DNA of 64,000 nt, taken from the NCBI RefSeq assembly GCF_900105725.1, contig NZ_FNLM01000034.1, positions 2,790,001 through 2,854,000 of the forward strand, given 5' to 3'. Source of the stretch: Gordonia westfalica. Lineage in GTDB: Bacteria > Actinomycetota > Actinomycetes > Mycobacteriales > Mycobacteriaceae. The first letter of the stretch is position 1. Each line of letters starts with the position of its first letter. Positions 1-7,880 of the stretch are shown piece by piece. The notes under the pieces were generated by a model that worked only from the letters and a program-made list of their open reading frames with translations, made no database searches and was not told the DNA's origin. A program made the position numbers and the translations under genes.

Positions 1-1
1 C

Positions 2-1156
2 GGCGGACTGGCCATCGTCGACCTCCTCGGCGGACTGAACATCGCGCGGGGGTACCTGGCGCTCGCCCTCCCGATGGGGACCATCACCTTGTTGCTGGGC
101 CGGAACGTATTCCGGCGGCTCCTCGCACGGGCGAGAATCTCCGGCAGGCATCGTGAGTCGGTGCTGATGGTCGGCGGTGTCGAGTCGGTCCGGCCGACCG
201 TTCGGCGCCTGGCGGCCGCGGCCCCGCTCGGGTACCAGGTCGTCGGCGCCTGCCTGCCGCCCGGGCATCGTGGCACCCACGCGGAGATCGACGTCGACGG
301 CGCGGCGGTCCCGGTCCTCGGAGATTTCGACGACGTCCTCGCCGCCGTCGGGGCGTCGGGTGCGACCACGGTGGCCGTCACCTCGGCCGATGCCCTCGGG
401 CACCAGGCGATGCAGGACCTGTCCTGGAACCTGCACGGACTCGACGTCGACATGGTCGTCGCGCCCGGCGTCACAGACGTCACCGGCCCACGGATGATGC
501 TGCGGCCGGTGGCCGGTTTGCCACTGCTGCACATCGATCACCCGCGCTACGAGGCGGCGACCCGATTCCGCAAGGCCGCTCTCGATCGCTGCGGTGCAGC
601 GCTTCTCCTTCTCGCACTGTCCCCCGTCTTCCTGATCGTCGGCGTCGCGGTGGTCGTCGACTCCGGCTTCCCGGTCTTCTACCGCGCCGACCGGGTCGGA
701 CTGGGGAACAAGAACTTCCGCATGTGGAAGTTCCGGTCCATGGTCATCGGCGCAGACCGGATGCGCGGCGGTCTCGGCGACCGCGACGACGGCGCCGGCC
801 TGCTGTTCAAGGTTCACGACGATCCGCGGGTCACCCGGGTCGGCAAGGTGATCCGCGCCTACAGCCTCGACGAGCTCCCCCAGCTCTTCAACGTCCTGAC
901 CGGGCAGATGAGTCTGGTCGGGCCGCGCCCGCCGCTGCCCGAGGAGGTGGAGAAGTACGACGGCCGGGTCGCACGGCGGATGCTCGTCAAACCCGGCATG
1001 ACCGGGCTGTGGCAGGTCTCCGGACGATCCGACCTCTCCTGGGAGGAGTCGGTCCGGCTGGACCTGTCCTACGTCGAGAACTGGACCATCATGCAGGATC
1101 TGACGATCCTGTGGCGCACCGCCCGAGCTGTGGTTGCGAAGGACGGCGCCTACTGA
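2..1156 (+). CDS. Polyprenyl-phosphate sugar-1-phosphate transferase (WcaJ/CpsE-type), 5' truncated
   Basis: This enzyme starts repeat-unit assembly by moving a sugar-1-phosphate onto undecaprenyl phosphate at the inner membrane. The frame is open to the left edge, so the start lies outside; about 385 residues are visible. The visible part begins with a membrane helix, continues with a Rossmann-like CoA-binding-3-type segment, has another membrane helix ([20 protein letters not shown]), and ends in the bacterial sugar transferase domain with [24 protein letters not shown] and [14 protein letters not shown]. These are the conserved blocks of the polyprenol-phosphate hexose-1-phosphate transferase family. 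It faces the leftward Wzz/lipase operon and fits as the priming enzyme of the same polysaccharide pathway. The sugar cannot be read from sequence. Confidence 0.93.
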   Translation, partial: GGLAIVDLLGGLNIARGYLALALPMGTITLLLGRNVFRRLLARARISGRHRESVLMVGGVESVRPTVRRLAAAAPLGYQVVGACLPPGHRGTHAEIDVDGAAVPVLGDFDDVLAAVGASGATTVAVTSADALGHQAMQDLSWNLHGLDVDMVVAPGVTDVTGPRMMLRPVAGLPLLHIDHPRYEAATRFRKAALDRCGAALLLLALSPVFLIVGVAVVVDSGFPVFYRADRVGLGNKNFRMWKFRSMVIGADRMRGGLGDRDDGAGLLFKVHDDPRVTRVGKVIRAYSLDELPQLFNVLTGQMSLVGPRPPLPEEVEKYDGRVARRMLVKPGMTGLWQVSGRSDLSWEESVRLDLSYVENWTIMQDLTILWRTARAVVAKDGAY

Positions 1157-1183
1157 GCCCCGGGCACCCCCGCATCCCGGCAG

Positions 1184-1246
1184 GATCGCCACTTCGGACC
1201 GGAATCGCGCGCTCCACCAAGCGATTCCGAGACCGAAGTGGCGATC
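1184..1246. repeat. 63-nt imperfect palindrome between convergent genes
   Basis: The arms GATCGCCACTTCGG...GGAATCGC and GCGATTCC...CCGAAGTGGCGATC pair over about 25 positions around a short loop. It lies just past the sugar transferase stop and overlaps the stop codon of the convergent esterase gene. No T run follows, so it is either a bidirectional terminator-like hairpin or one copy of an intergenic palindromic repeat. Confidence 0.7.
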
Positions 1247-2141
1247 ACTCGCTGTGGGAAGGGCCGGCGAGATCCCGATAGGCCTCGAACATCGCGCGTC
1301 CGAGCTCGCGCTGCCCGGCGGAGTTGTAGTGGATCGTCTCCCCCGGGTTGTGCATGCCGTCCGGTCCCGGCACGTGTGCGCACGCCGAGTGCCGGTCGGG
1401 TGTGGTGGCGTGCACCGCGGCGATGTCCGGATACTTCGGGTGTCCGGTCGCGATCTCCTCGGGCACCATCTGGCCGAGGATGAACGGTACCTCGCCGAAA
1501 TTGTCTCGGAGACCGATGATCAGCGCGTCCAGGCGATCCCGGTAGACGTCGGGCGGCGTCAGCGGGACGTCGCTCTCGCCCTGGTGCCACAGGATCGCGG
1601 CGAGCCGGGAACCGCTGCCGGCGGCCGCGAGGGCATTGCCGATCTGCCGTACGGCGAGGTCGTACAGATTGACGCGCGCAGTGCGGTTCGCCGGATCCCA
1701 GCTGTAGCCGTTCTTCTGATGGAACGACGTGTCGCCGCGAGCCGACGGGACCAGCAGCACTGCCTCACCGGTGTGGTCGGCCAGCAGGGAACCGAACGTC
1801 GTCGCGAATCCGGCCCCGGCACCGGGGATCTCGTGGAGCAATGGGTCCTCGGCCTGCAGTATCCGTCCGCGCCGCCGGCCGCATCCCGGCCACTGGTGGA
1901 CCCGCCGATCCGGCTGGACGGGAAGTGCACCGACCCCGGACATTCCGGCACCATGCGCATTCGACTGCCCGAGAACCGCGACGACCGAGTAGCGATCGGC
2001 CGGTTCGACCACGGTTCCCGCGGCGAGTAGTCGTTTCACCATGTCCTTCGCGCGGATGATCCGCTGGGCCCTGGCCGGTGCGTCCCCGTGGATTCGCAGG
2101 TCGGACTCCGAGATCTTCTGACCCGTCGTGGGTTCGTGCAT
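1245..2141 (-). CDS. Sialate O-acetylesterase-like (SASA/SGNH) carbohydrate esterase
   Basis: Likely 298 residues. GQSNAHG near the N-terminus carries the nucleophile serine of the SGNH/SASA fold, WHQGESD is the block III motif, and HYNSAGQRELG near the C-terminus carries the catalytic histidine. Such enzymes remove acetyl or other acyl groups from carbohydrates. I chose the ATG at 2141 because GGAGAGGTGA stands just before it and because an upstream ATG at 2204 would overlap the preceding lipase. No signal peptide is evident. It is the last gene of the leftward polysaccharide operon, so trimming of acyl decorations on the polymer is a reasonable inference; the substrate is unproven. Confidence 0.8.
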   Translation of the reverse strand: MHEPTTGQKISESDLRIHGDAPARAQRIIRAKDMVKRLLAAGTVVEPADRYSVVAVLGQSNAHGAGMSGVGALPVQPDRRVHQWPGCGRRRGRILQAEDPLLHEIPGAGAGFATTFGSLLADHTGEAVLLVPSARGDTSFHQKNGYSWDPANRTARVNLYDLAVRQIGNALAAAGSGSRLAAILWHQGESDVPLTPPDVYRDRLDALIIGLRDNFGEVPFILGQMVPEEIATGHPKYPDIAAVHATTPDRHSACAHVPGPDGMHNPGETIHYNSAGQRELGRAMFEAYRDLAGPSHSE

Positions 2142-2146
2142 GACGT

Positions 2147-3370
2147 TCACCTCTCCGAGCAGGTCGACGCTGCCGGTTCCCCGGCGAAGCGGGCCGAGAT
2201 CCACGGCAGCAGTGCGGCCGCGTCCACATCTGGGTGCCCGCGGTCCTCTTGGTAGTCGACGGTCACCGAATCACCGACCTCACAGGCCCGTTCGACGAAC
2301 GCCGCGGTCCATTCCGCGTCGATGAACGTGTCCCGGCCGCCGTAGAGGACGTACATCGGCACCGGTGTCGGGGCCACCGGTACGGCATATCCGGCGAGGA
2401 TCTCCGACAACCTGTACGCGGACTCCGGCGTGCCGGGACCGATGTCGCGCGGCGCCAGCGACTCGGCCGCCTGCGCCCGGCCCGCGACTGCCGGTCCCGT
2501 ACAGGCGGACAACGTATCCCACGCCGCCACCGCCGCCCCTCGCCGGTAGTCGTCGAGCCGCACCGCCGGGTCGCGACGAGACCACGCCTCGACGATCCAC
2601 TGCAGCATGAGCTGCTGGTCACCGGTGATCGTGCCGTCCCGGGACTTCTCGACCACACCGGCGATGTCCGCGGCCGGGACCATCGCGGCCGCACCGAGCA
2701 TCGCCAGACCTCGGCCGTACTCGGGTGCCGCCATCGCGGCGGCCAGAACGGCTCCGCCACCCTGGGATCCGCCGTAGGCGACCCACTTCTCGGAGGCGTA
2801 GGGCAACACCGCCCGCAGCGCCCGCACGGAATCGATCACGTTCATACCCGCGGTCCGGGCGTCGAGATACGGGTGCACTCCCGGACTGCCGAGGCCCTGG
2901 TAATCGGGCAGTGCCACCACGAAACCCGCCTTGACGAGCCCGTGTGCGAGTTCGCCGAGACCGTACATCCCGGCGGCGACGGAGGGTGCGCACGGTTCGT
3001 CGATGCCGGTGGTGCCGTGCGCGAACGCCACGACCGGCCGCGTCCGACCGGCGTCGGGTTCCGGACCGGTGACCACCAGTCCACTGACGACGGTGGGTTC
3101 TCCCGAGTTCGCATCCGTGGACCAGTACGTCACCCGGATCGCGCGGACGTCGTCGAGACGTGCCGAGATCGGCAGCGAGTCGGTGTATTCGGCCGACACC
3201 ACCTTCCCGGGGCCCTCGACGATCGCGAACGGCACCGGTCCGTCCGCGGGGTCCCGGACCACGTCGACGAGACGGACACCCGAGATCACCACGACCAGCA
3301 TGACCGTGTGCGTCACCAGCGCGAGCGGTATCGCGACGAGGAGGGGATGCCGGCGGACGAAGCCGATCAT
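2147..3370 (-). CDS. Secretory lipase (LIP family), membrane-anchored or exported
   Basis: 407 residues of the secretory lipase alpha/beta-hydrolase family. An N-terminal hydrophobic helix (about residues 9-32) acts as signal or anchor. AHGTTG forms the oxyanion region, DYQGLGSPGVHPYLDAR is the family block, and GGSQGG places the nucleophile at Ser202. YGGRD suggests Asp347 and DRGHP His379 for the triad. The start overlaps the stop of the acyltransferase upstream (ATGA). It is one of three paralogous lipases in this operon. The family hydrolyses acyl esters; whether it acts on lipids or on acylated polysaccharide cannot be told from sequence. Confidence 0.87.
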   Translation of the reverse strand: MIGFVRRHPLLVAIPLALVTHTVMLVVVISGVRLVDVVRDPADGPVPFAIVEGPGKVVSAEYTDSLPISARLDDVRAIRVTYWSTDANSGEPTVVSGLVVTGPEPDAGRTRPVVAFAHGTTGIDEPCAPSVAAGMYGLGELAHGLVKAGFVVALPDYQGLGSPGVHPYLDARTAGMNVIDSVRALRAVLPYASEKWVAYGGSQGGGAVLAAAMAAPEYGRGLAMLGAAAMVPAADIAGVVEKSRDGTITGDQQLMLQWIVEAWSRRDPAVRLDDYRRGAAVAAWDTLSACTGPAVAGRAQAAESLAPRDIGPGTPESAYRLSEILAGYAVPVAPTPVPMYVLYGGRDTFIDAEWTAAFVERACEVGDSVTVDYQEDRGHPDVDAAALLPWISARFAGEPAASTCSER

Positions 3371-4632
3371 CGCCGGCGCATCCTCCTGGCCACCACCATC
3401 GCGGGCTGCTCGATGTATCGATAGGTGATGCTCGCGAACACGAGGCTGACCGCGCCGACGAGCAGGACGTTGACGATGAGACCCGTCACCGAATCACCCT
3501 GCAGCAGTCCGAGTCTGCCGATCACGATCATCAGCGGGAAATGCCAGAGGTAGATGCTCAGCGAGATCCGTCCGCTGTAGTCGAGCGGCTTCCAGTCCAG
3601 GACGGTGGCCAGCCTGCCCTCCTGGCCTGCGGCCAGCGGCAGCACGATGATCAGGATGAACAGCGCAGACGACAGCGCCGTGAAGGTCGACTGATACGAC
3701 GAGCCGGCCGCGATCAGCACCAGCATGATCAGCAACGACGGTACGAGCGCCACCGCCGATGCGATACGCAGACGCCGGGCGCCCCGCACCGAGATGTGGC
3801 CGGTGCCGACCGCGACGAACGCCGCGACGGCGAGCATGCCGAACGCGAAGTTGTCGGCGGCTGCGAAGAAACTCCGCAGGATCACGGCGACGGCGTTGGG
3901 TCCCCAGTTCTGCTCGGTCACCGCGGTGATGCCCTGGGCCTCGGCGACCCGGCCCGCGACCATCTTGCCGATCGTCCCGACCACGATCAGGATCACCGGT
4001 GGTGTCACCACGAGGATCGCGGCATGCGTTCCGAACCGCCGCCGCAGCCACCACATGGCCATCCCGAACAGCGGCAACGACAGGTAGAAGCCGAATTCCA
4101 GTGTCAGCGACCACGATGGGCTGATGCCTGTCTGGAGGTACTGCGGGAAGTAGGTCTGCGTCAGGGTCAGGTTGGCCAGGAGCATCCCCGGGTCGGTGAT
4201 CATCCCCGTCCCGGTGTCCTTGCCGGCCTCACTCGCGACGAACTCGTTCACCACGAAACAAGCCTGGAGAACGTAGTTGGTGATGAGGAAGATCAGCAGG
4301 TACGCGGGGAACACCCGCAGCAGACGATGCGTCGCGTACGAACGGACGTCCGGCGGGGTCTCCCGGCCGCGGACCAGGCCCTTGACGTACGGCAGGTACA
4401 GCAGGAAGCCCGACAACGCGAAGAAGAAGATCAGTGCCTGCCCGAACAGCTGGAGGCCACAACTCGCCATCGTGTCCGGCGAATTCTGCACGGCGACATG
4501 GACGATCAGCACCGCCCAGCACGCGATGCCGCGTGGACCGTCGAGTCCGCGGATACGACCGACGGTCGGTGTCTTCTCGGGTGCGGGGACATCGACGGCG
4601 GGGACTCCCCGCCGTTCCAGGTTCTCGGTCAT
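3367..4632 (-). CDS. Acyltransferase 3 family membrane protein (polysaccharide O-acyltransferase-like)
   Basis: 421 residues with about ten hydrophobic helices. The N-terminal motif RGLDGPRGIACWAVLIVHV carries the conserved Arg and His of acyltransferase family 3, the OafA-type enzymes that transfer acetyl or longer acyl groups onto cell-surface glycans. The frame is open far upstream, but the ATG at 4632 overlaps the stop of the upstream lipase gene (ATGA), as at the other junctions of this operon, and gives the normal N-terminus. Acyl-adding and acyl-removing enzymes in one operon suggest the exported polymer is acyl-decorated; this is inference. Confidence 0.88.
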   Translation of the reverse strand: MTENLERRGVPAVDVPAPEKTPTVGRIRGLDGPRGIACWAVLIVHVAVQNSPDTMASCGLQLFGQALIFFFALSGFLLYLPYVKGLVRGRETPPDVRSYATHRLLRVFPAYLLIFLITNYVLQACFVVNEFVASEAGKDTGTGMITDPGMLLANLTLTQTYFPQYLQTGISPSWSLTLEFGFYLSLPLFGMAMWWLRRRFGTHAAILVVTPPVILIVVGTIGKMVAGRVAEAQGITAVTEQNWGPNAVAVILRSFFAAADNFAFGMLAVAAFVAVGTGHISVRGARRLRIASAVALVPSLLIMLVLIAAGSSYQSTFTALSSALFILIIVLPLAAGQEGRLATVLDWKPLDYSGRISLSIYLWHFPLMIVIGRLGLLQGDSVTGLIVNVLLVGAVSLVFASITYRYIEQPAMVVARRMRRR

Positions 4633-5873
4633 CCGGCTCTCTCGATCTCTGCGCATCGGTTGTAGCTCGGTTCGTCGTCGAATCGGGCGGTCAGCCAGCC
4701 CACCACCTGGCGGCCGTCGATCCCGCCGTGGTCGGCCGCCGGTTGGAACTGGGTGTGGACGACATCGCCACGGGCGCAGCCGCGCCGCACCGCCGCCGCG
4801 GTCCACCCGGACCGGACCAGCTCGTCCTTGCCGCCGTAGATCACGATGGTCGGCGCCGCTGCGGGCAGGTCGGGAACAGCGCGTTCGCGCAACAGTTCCC
4901 GCAGCTCGGTCACGGCCTCGGGCGATGTCGGTCGGAGTTCGTCGGCGCTCAGCGACTCGAGCACCTCGGCTCGCTGTGCCCCACGGGACGCCGAACACTG
5001 CGACAACTCATCCCAGGACGCGAGGACCTCGGGCCCGACGAACCGGCGCAGGTCCAGCTCCGGGTTCTCGGCGTTCAGTGCCAGCAGCAGCCAGTTGTAC
5101 AGCCCGTACTGTTCGACGGTCATGGTGCCGGAGGCCGCGAGGTCGGCGAGCCCGGAGACGTCGGCGGCCGGCGACAGCGCGGCGACACCCACGAGATCGA
5201 GTTCGCTGCCGTACGTCTCGGCCAGCGCGTTGGCGGCCCACGCCGCCTGCCCGCCCTGTGAGCCACCCAGGGCTCCCCACCGGGTCCCGGTCTCCGGCAC
5301 GAGATATCGGGCCGCCCGGACCGCATCGATCACGTTGCGGCCGGAGGTGCGCGCATCGAGGTACGGATGGGTCGGACGCTGCTCATCCGGATCGCCGAGG
5401 CCCTGGTAATCCGGAACGACGACGACGTAGCCCAGCTGTAGCCAGCTCGCGGCGGTGACCGCCAGGTCACCCAGATCGGACTTGAGTGTGACACCGCATT
5501 CGCCGAGTACACCGCTCGTGCCGTGCGGCAGGACGATGACCGGCCGTCCGCCTTCCGGCGCCGGACCCTTGGGCGCGAAGAACGCTCCCCACGTCTCGGT
5601 CTCCTCGCCGGTCCGGCCGTCGGTCGACACGTACTTGACACGCAGCGCCAGTTGCGAATTGGCCCGCACCCGGCGGTCGAGCAACGGCATCGTCTCGGCT
5701 GCCCGCAACGCGCCGGGTCCGGCTCCGTCGGTGTCGACGCGATACTCGACGCCTCCCGCACCGGTCGTCGGAGTGGCTTGTTCGTCGGCGTCGGATGAAC
5801 AGCCGGCGACCGCGATCACCGCGGCCAGCAGCACCGACGTCATCCTGATGCGCCCGGTCGATCGTCTCCCCAT
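4629..5873 (-). CDS. Secretory lipase lipoprotein (LIP family)
   Basis: 414 residues. The N-terminus is a lipoprotein signal with lipobox AVAGC, lipidated Cys25. HGTSG, DYQGLG and GGSQGG (nucleophile about Ser205), YGGKD and ADHGG mark the secretory lipase family and its triad. I chose the ATG at 5873, which has a GGAGGGGG ribosome site; an in-frame start at 5972 would add a basic leader and spoil the signal peptide. The frame of the upstream Wzz-like gene runs on into this gene (see that entry). Its product should sit on the outer face of the membrane with the other two lipases. Confidence 0.87.
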   Translation of the reverse strand: MGRRSTGRIRMTSVLLAAVIAVAGCSSDADEQATPTTGAGGVEYRVDTDGAGPGALRAAETMPLLDRRVRANSQLALRVKYVSTDGRTGEETETWGAFFAPKGPAPEGGRPVIVLPHGTSGVLGECGVTLKSDLGDLAVTAASWLQLGYVVVVPDYQGLGDPDEQRPTHPYLDARTSGRNVIDAVRAARYLVPETGTRWGALGGSQGGQAAWAANALAETYGSELDLVGVAALSPAADVSGLADLAASGTMTVEQYGLYNWLLLALNAENPELDLRRFVGPEVLASWDELSQCSASRGAQRAEVLESLSADELRPTSPEAVTELRELLRERAVPDLPAAAPTIVIYGGKDELVRSGWTAAAVRRGCARGDVVHTQFQPAADHGGIDGRQVVGWLTARFDDEPSYNRCAEIERAG

Positions 5874-6603
5874 CACGCTCCCCCTCCGATCGCGCCCACG
5901 AGAGGCGCACCCCGATGTGTGGCGTCTGGCGTCCGCGGGACCCGCGCCTCCGCGGATCCACGACCCGGTCACGCGCGACCTCCACGCCGATCACGAGCAC
6001 CAGGCCCGCCAGCAGGCCGAGTAGCACAGCGGTCGTGATCGTGCCCCAGAACTCGGGCAGCACAGGTGAATCCGGCACCGAGGCGACGTCGATCACGTCG
6101 ATCTCGTGCAACGGACCCGCGACCGGGCCGTCGCTCCACTCGAGTTCGGTCACCAGCACCCGCAGGACGTCGACCACCGCACCGGCGAGGTGTGCGGCGG
6201 ACTCCCCCGTCGGACCCGTGGCCACGACGTCGAGCACGGCGCTGTCGAGGGGTGAGGTGACGGTCAGCCGCGCGCGGAGATCCTCCGGTGTGACGGCGTC
6301 GCCGAGGACCCCGGCGGCATCCGCCCGGGCCACCCGTGCCAGCACCTGATCGGACACCGCGAGCTGCACATACGACGCCGACCGCAGCTGACCGGCGAGG
6401 TCGCTGGCGCGTTCGGCACCGACGCTGGCCGGCCCCGGCGCGATGATCAGTGCGCTCGAGTGCGCCTCAAAGGTTTTCGGCATCAGCGTGTACGCACCGA
6501 CGCCGACGGCGGCGGCCGCGATCGCCGACGCCACGAGCACGACGAGGTTGCGGCGCACCATCGCAAGGTAGTCCGCCGGTCGGCGGGTCGACGGTGACCT
6601 CAT
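5467..6603 (-). CDS. Wzz-type chain-length/co-polymerase protein; 3' end uncertain, possible frameshift
   Basis: The N-terminal part (about residues 1-215) is a Wzz-like protein: a first membrane helix (LVVLVASAIAAAAVGVGAY), a periplasmic domain, then a second helix (WGTITTAVLLGLLAGLVLVIGV). Such proteins set the length of the polymer. The ATG at 6603 overlaps the stop of the upstream lipase (ATGA). The frame then runs about 400 bases into the next lipase gene, which is abnormal. One frame over, a TGA overlaps the lipase ATG as TGATG near 5873, like the other junctions of this operon. So either a frameshift lies near 5935-5960 or the tail overlaps out of frame. The reliable part is about 5960-6603. 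Confidence 0.7.
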   Translation of the reverse strand: MRSPSTRRPADYLAMVRRNLVVLVASAIAAAAVGVGAYTLMPKTFEAHSSALIIAPGPASVGAERASDLAGQLRSASYVQLAVSDQVLARVARADAAGVLGDAVTPEDLRARLTVTSPLDSAVLDVVATGPTGESAAHLAGAVVDVLRVLVTELEWSDGPVAGPLHEIDVIDVASVPDSPVLPEFWGTITTAVLLGLLAGLVLVIGVEVARDRVVDPRRRGSRGRQTPHIGVRLSWARSEGERDGETIDRAHQDDVGAAGRGDRGRRLFIRRRRTSHSDDRCGRRRVSRRHRRSRTRRVAGSRDDAVARPPGAGQFATGAACQVRVDRRPDRRGDRDVGSVLRAQGSGAGRRTAGHRPAARHERCTRRMRCHTQVRSG

Positions 6604-7880
6604 GGGCGGGCCCCGCAGTTCTGCGGCGGCTTCCACCCGGACTCCAGGGACTTCATCCAGGCCACCGATTGTCCGGAGTCGAGCTGGGCGTGGGTCTCCC
6701 CGATCCGGCGCATGGCCTGGATGGGCGACCCGGCGGCGCAGGACCGGCGGATCGCCCGTTCGGTCCACGGCGCGGCGATGAGTGGGTCCTCGGTGCCGTA
6801 CATGATGAGCATCGGCGCGGTGGCCCGGCCCACCGGGAGCGATGTGGCGGCGAGGTGGTCGCGGAGTCGTGCCGCCGCCTCCGGGGTGTGCGGTGCGACA
6901 TCCTCGACACCGATGGAATTCAGCACCCGCTGGGTCTGCTGGACGTCGATCGGGATGCAGCGGAGTACCTCGGACCAGTTCTTCCGCAGGAACTCCGAGC
7001 GGTAGTCGTCGCGGTCGAACTCGTCGGGCAGCACGCGTGCGAGTGAATCGATCAGGTAGGCCATCATCGGGACCTGATCGGCGGTGAGCGTGCCCTTCTC
7101 GGCGCGTTCGACCAGGCCGGTCATGTCCGACACGGGCACCAGTGCGACGGTGCCCAGGAGGTCGAGACCACCGCCGTATGTCGGCGCGAGCTCACCCGCC
7201 GCCCAGGACGCCATCCCGCCCAGGGAGACGCCGTAGGAGATCCATTTCCTGCCCAGCCCCGGGAAGACTCCGCGGGCGGCACGTACCGCATCGATCATGT
7301 TGTAGCCATAGGTGCGAGCGTCGAGGAACGGATGGTCGACGTCCCGCATGCCGAGGCCCTCGTAGTCGCTCATCGCGACGGCGAAACCGTTCAGCACCAG
7401 AGCCGCGATGATCTCGTCACTGCCGATGAGGTTGACGTGTTCCGAAGGACCGCAGTCGTCGAGGACACCGGTGGTACCGTGGCCGAAGGCGATCGTCGTC
7501 CAACCGCCCGGCGGCGGTTCGCCTTTCGGGGTGACGACGATCCCCGACACGACCGTCGGCGACCGGTCCAGTCCCGACGTCGACCGGTACTCGACTCGTT
7601 TGACGATCGCACCGAGTTCGGTGATCACCGGGATCGGGCCGCGTGGTGGGTCGGCGACCGCGACTACCGCGCCGGGTCGTCCGGTGTCCGCGGCGCCCCG
7701 GACAATCGGTTCCGGATAGGGAGTGACCAGATCCGGCGGCGGCTGGATGGCGAGCGGGATCGCCGAGTTCAGGGACGGATCATCCGTGAACCCTGCTGCA
7801 CCACAAGCACTCACCACGAGGGCCGTCGTCACCGCGGCGACGACGGCGGCGAACCGCCTCCGGGTCGACGCCCGCGTCAA
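6600..7880 (-). CDS. Secretory lipase lipoprotein (LIP family), third paralogue
   Basis: 426 residues. The signal peptide ends in a lipobox, VSAC, with lipidated Cys26. GHGTTG, DYEGLG, HPFLDARTYGYN and YGTEDPLI follow the secretory lipase family. The nucleophile elbow is GVSLGG (Ser219) rather than the GGSQGG of its two paralogues here, and GETH gives the likely histidine. The start overlaps the stop of the upstream Wzz/ATPase gene and the stop overlaps the start of the downstream Wzz gene (both ATGA), so translation is probably coupled to polysaccharide genes on both sides. Confidence 0.86.
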   Translation of the reverse strand: MTRASTRRRFAAVVAAVTTALVVSACGAAGFTDDPSLNSAIPLAIQPPPDLVTPYPEPIVRGAADTGRPGAVVAVADPPRGPIPVITELGAIVKRVEYRSTSGLDRSPTVVSGIVVTPKGEPPPGGWTTIAFGHGTTGVLDDCGPSEHVNLIGSDEIIAALVLNGFAVAMSDYEGLGMRDVDHPFLDARTYGYNMIDAVRAARGVFPGLGRKWISYGVSLGGMASWAAGELAPTYGGGLDLLGTVALVPVSDMTGLVERAEKGTLTADQVPMMAYLIDSLARVLPDEFDRDDYRSEFLRKNWSEVLRCIPIDVQQTQRVLNSIGVEDVAPHTPEAAARLRDHLAATSLPVGRATAPMLIMYGTEDPLIAAPWTERAIRRSCAAGSPIQAMRRIGETHAQLDSGQSVAWMKSLESGWKPPQNCGARP

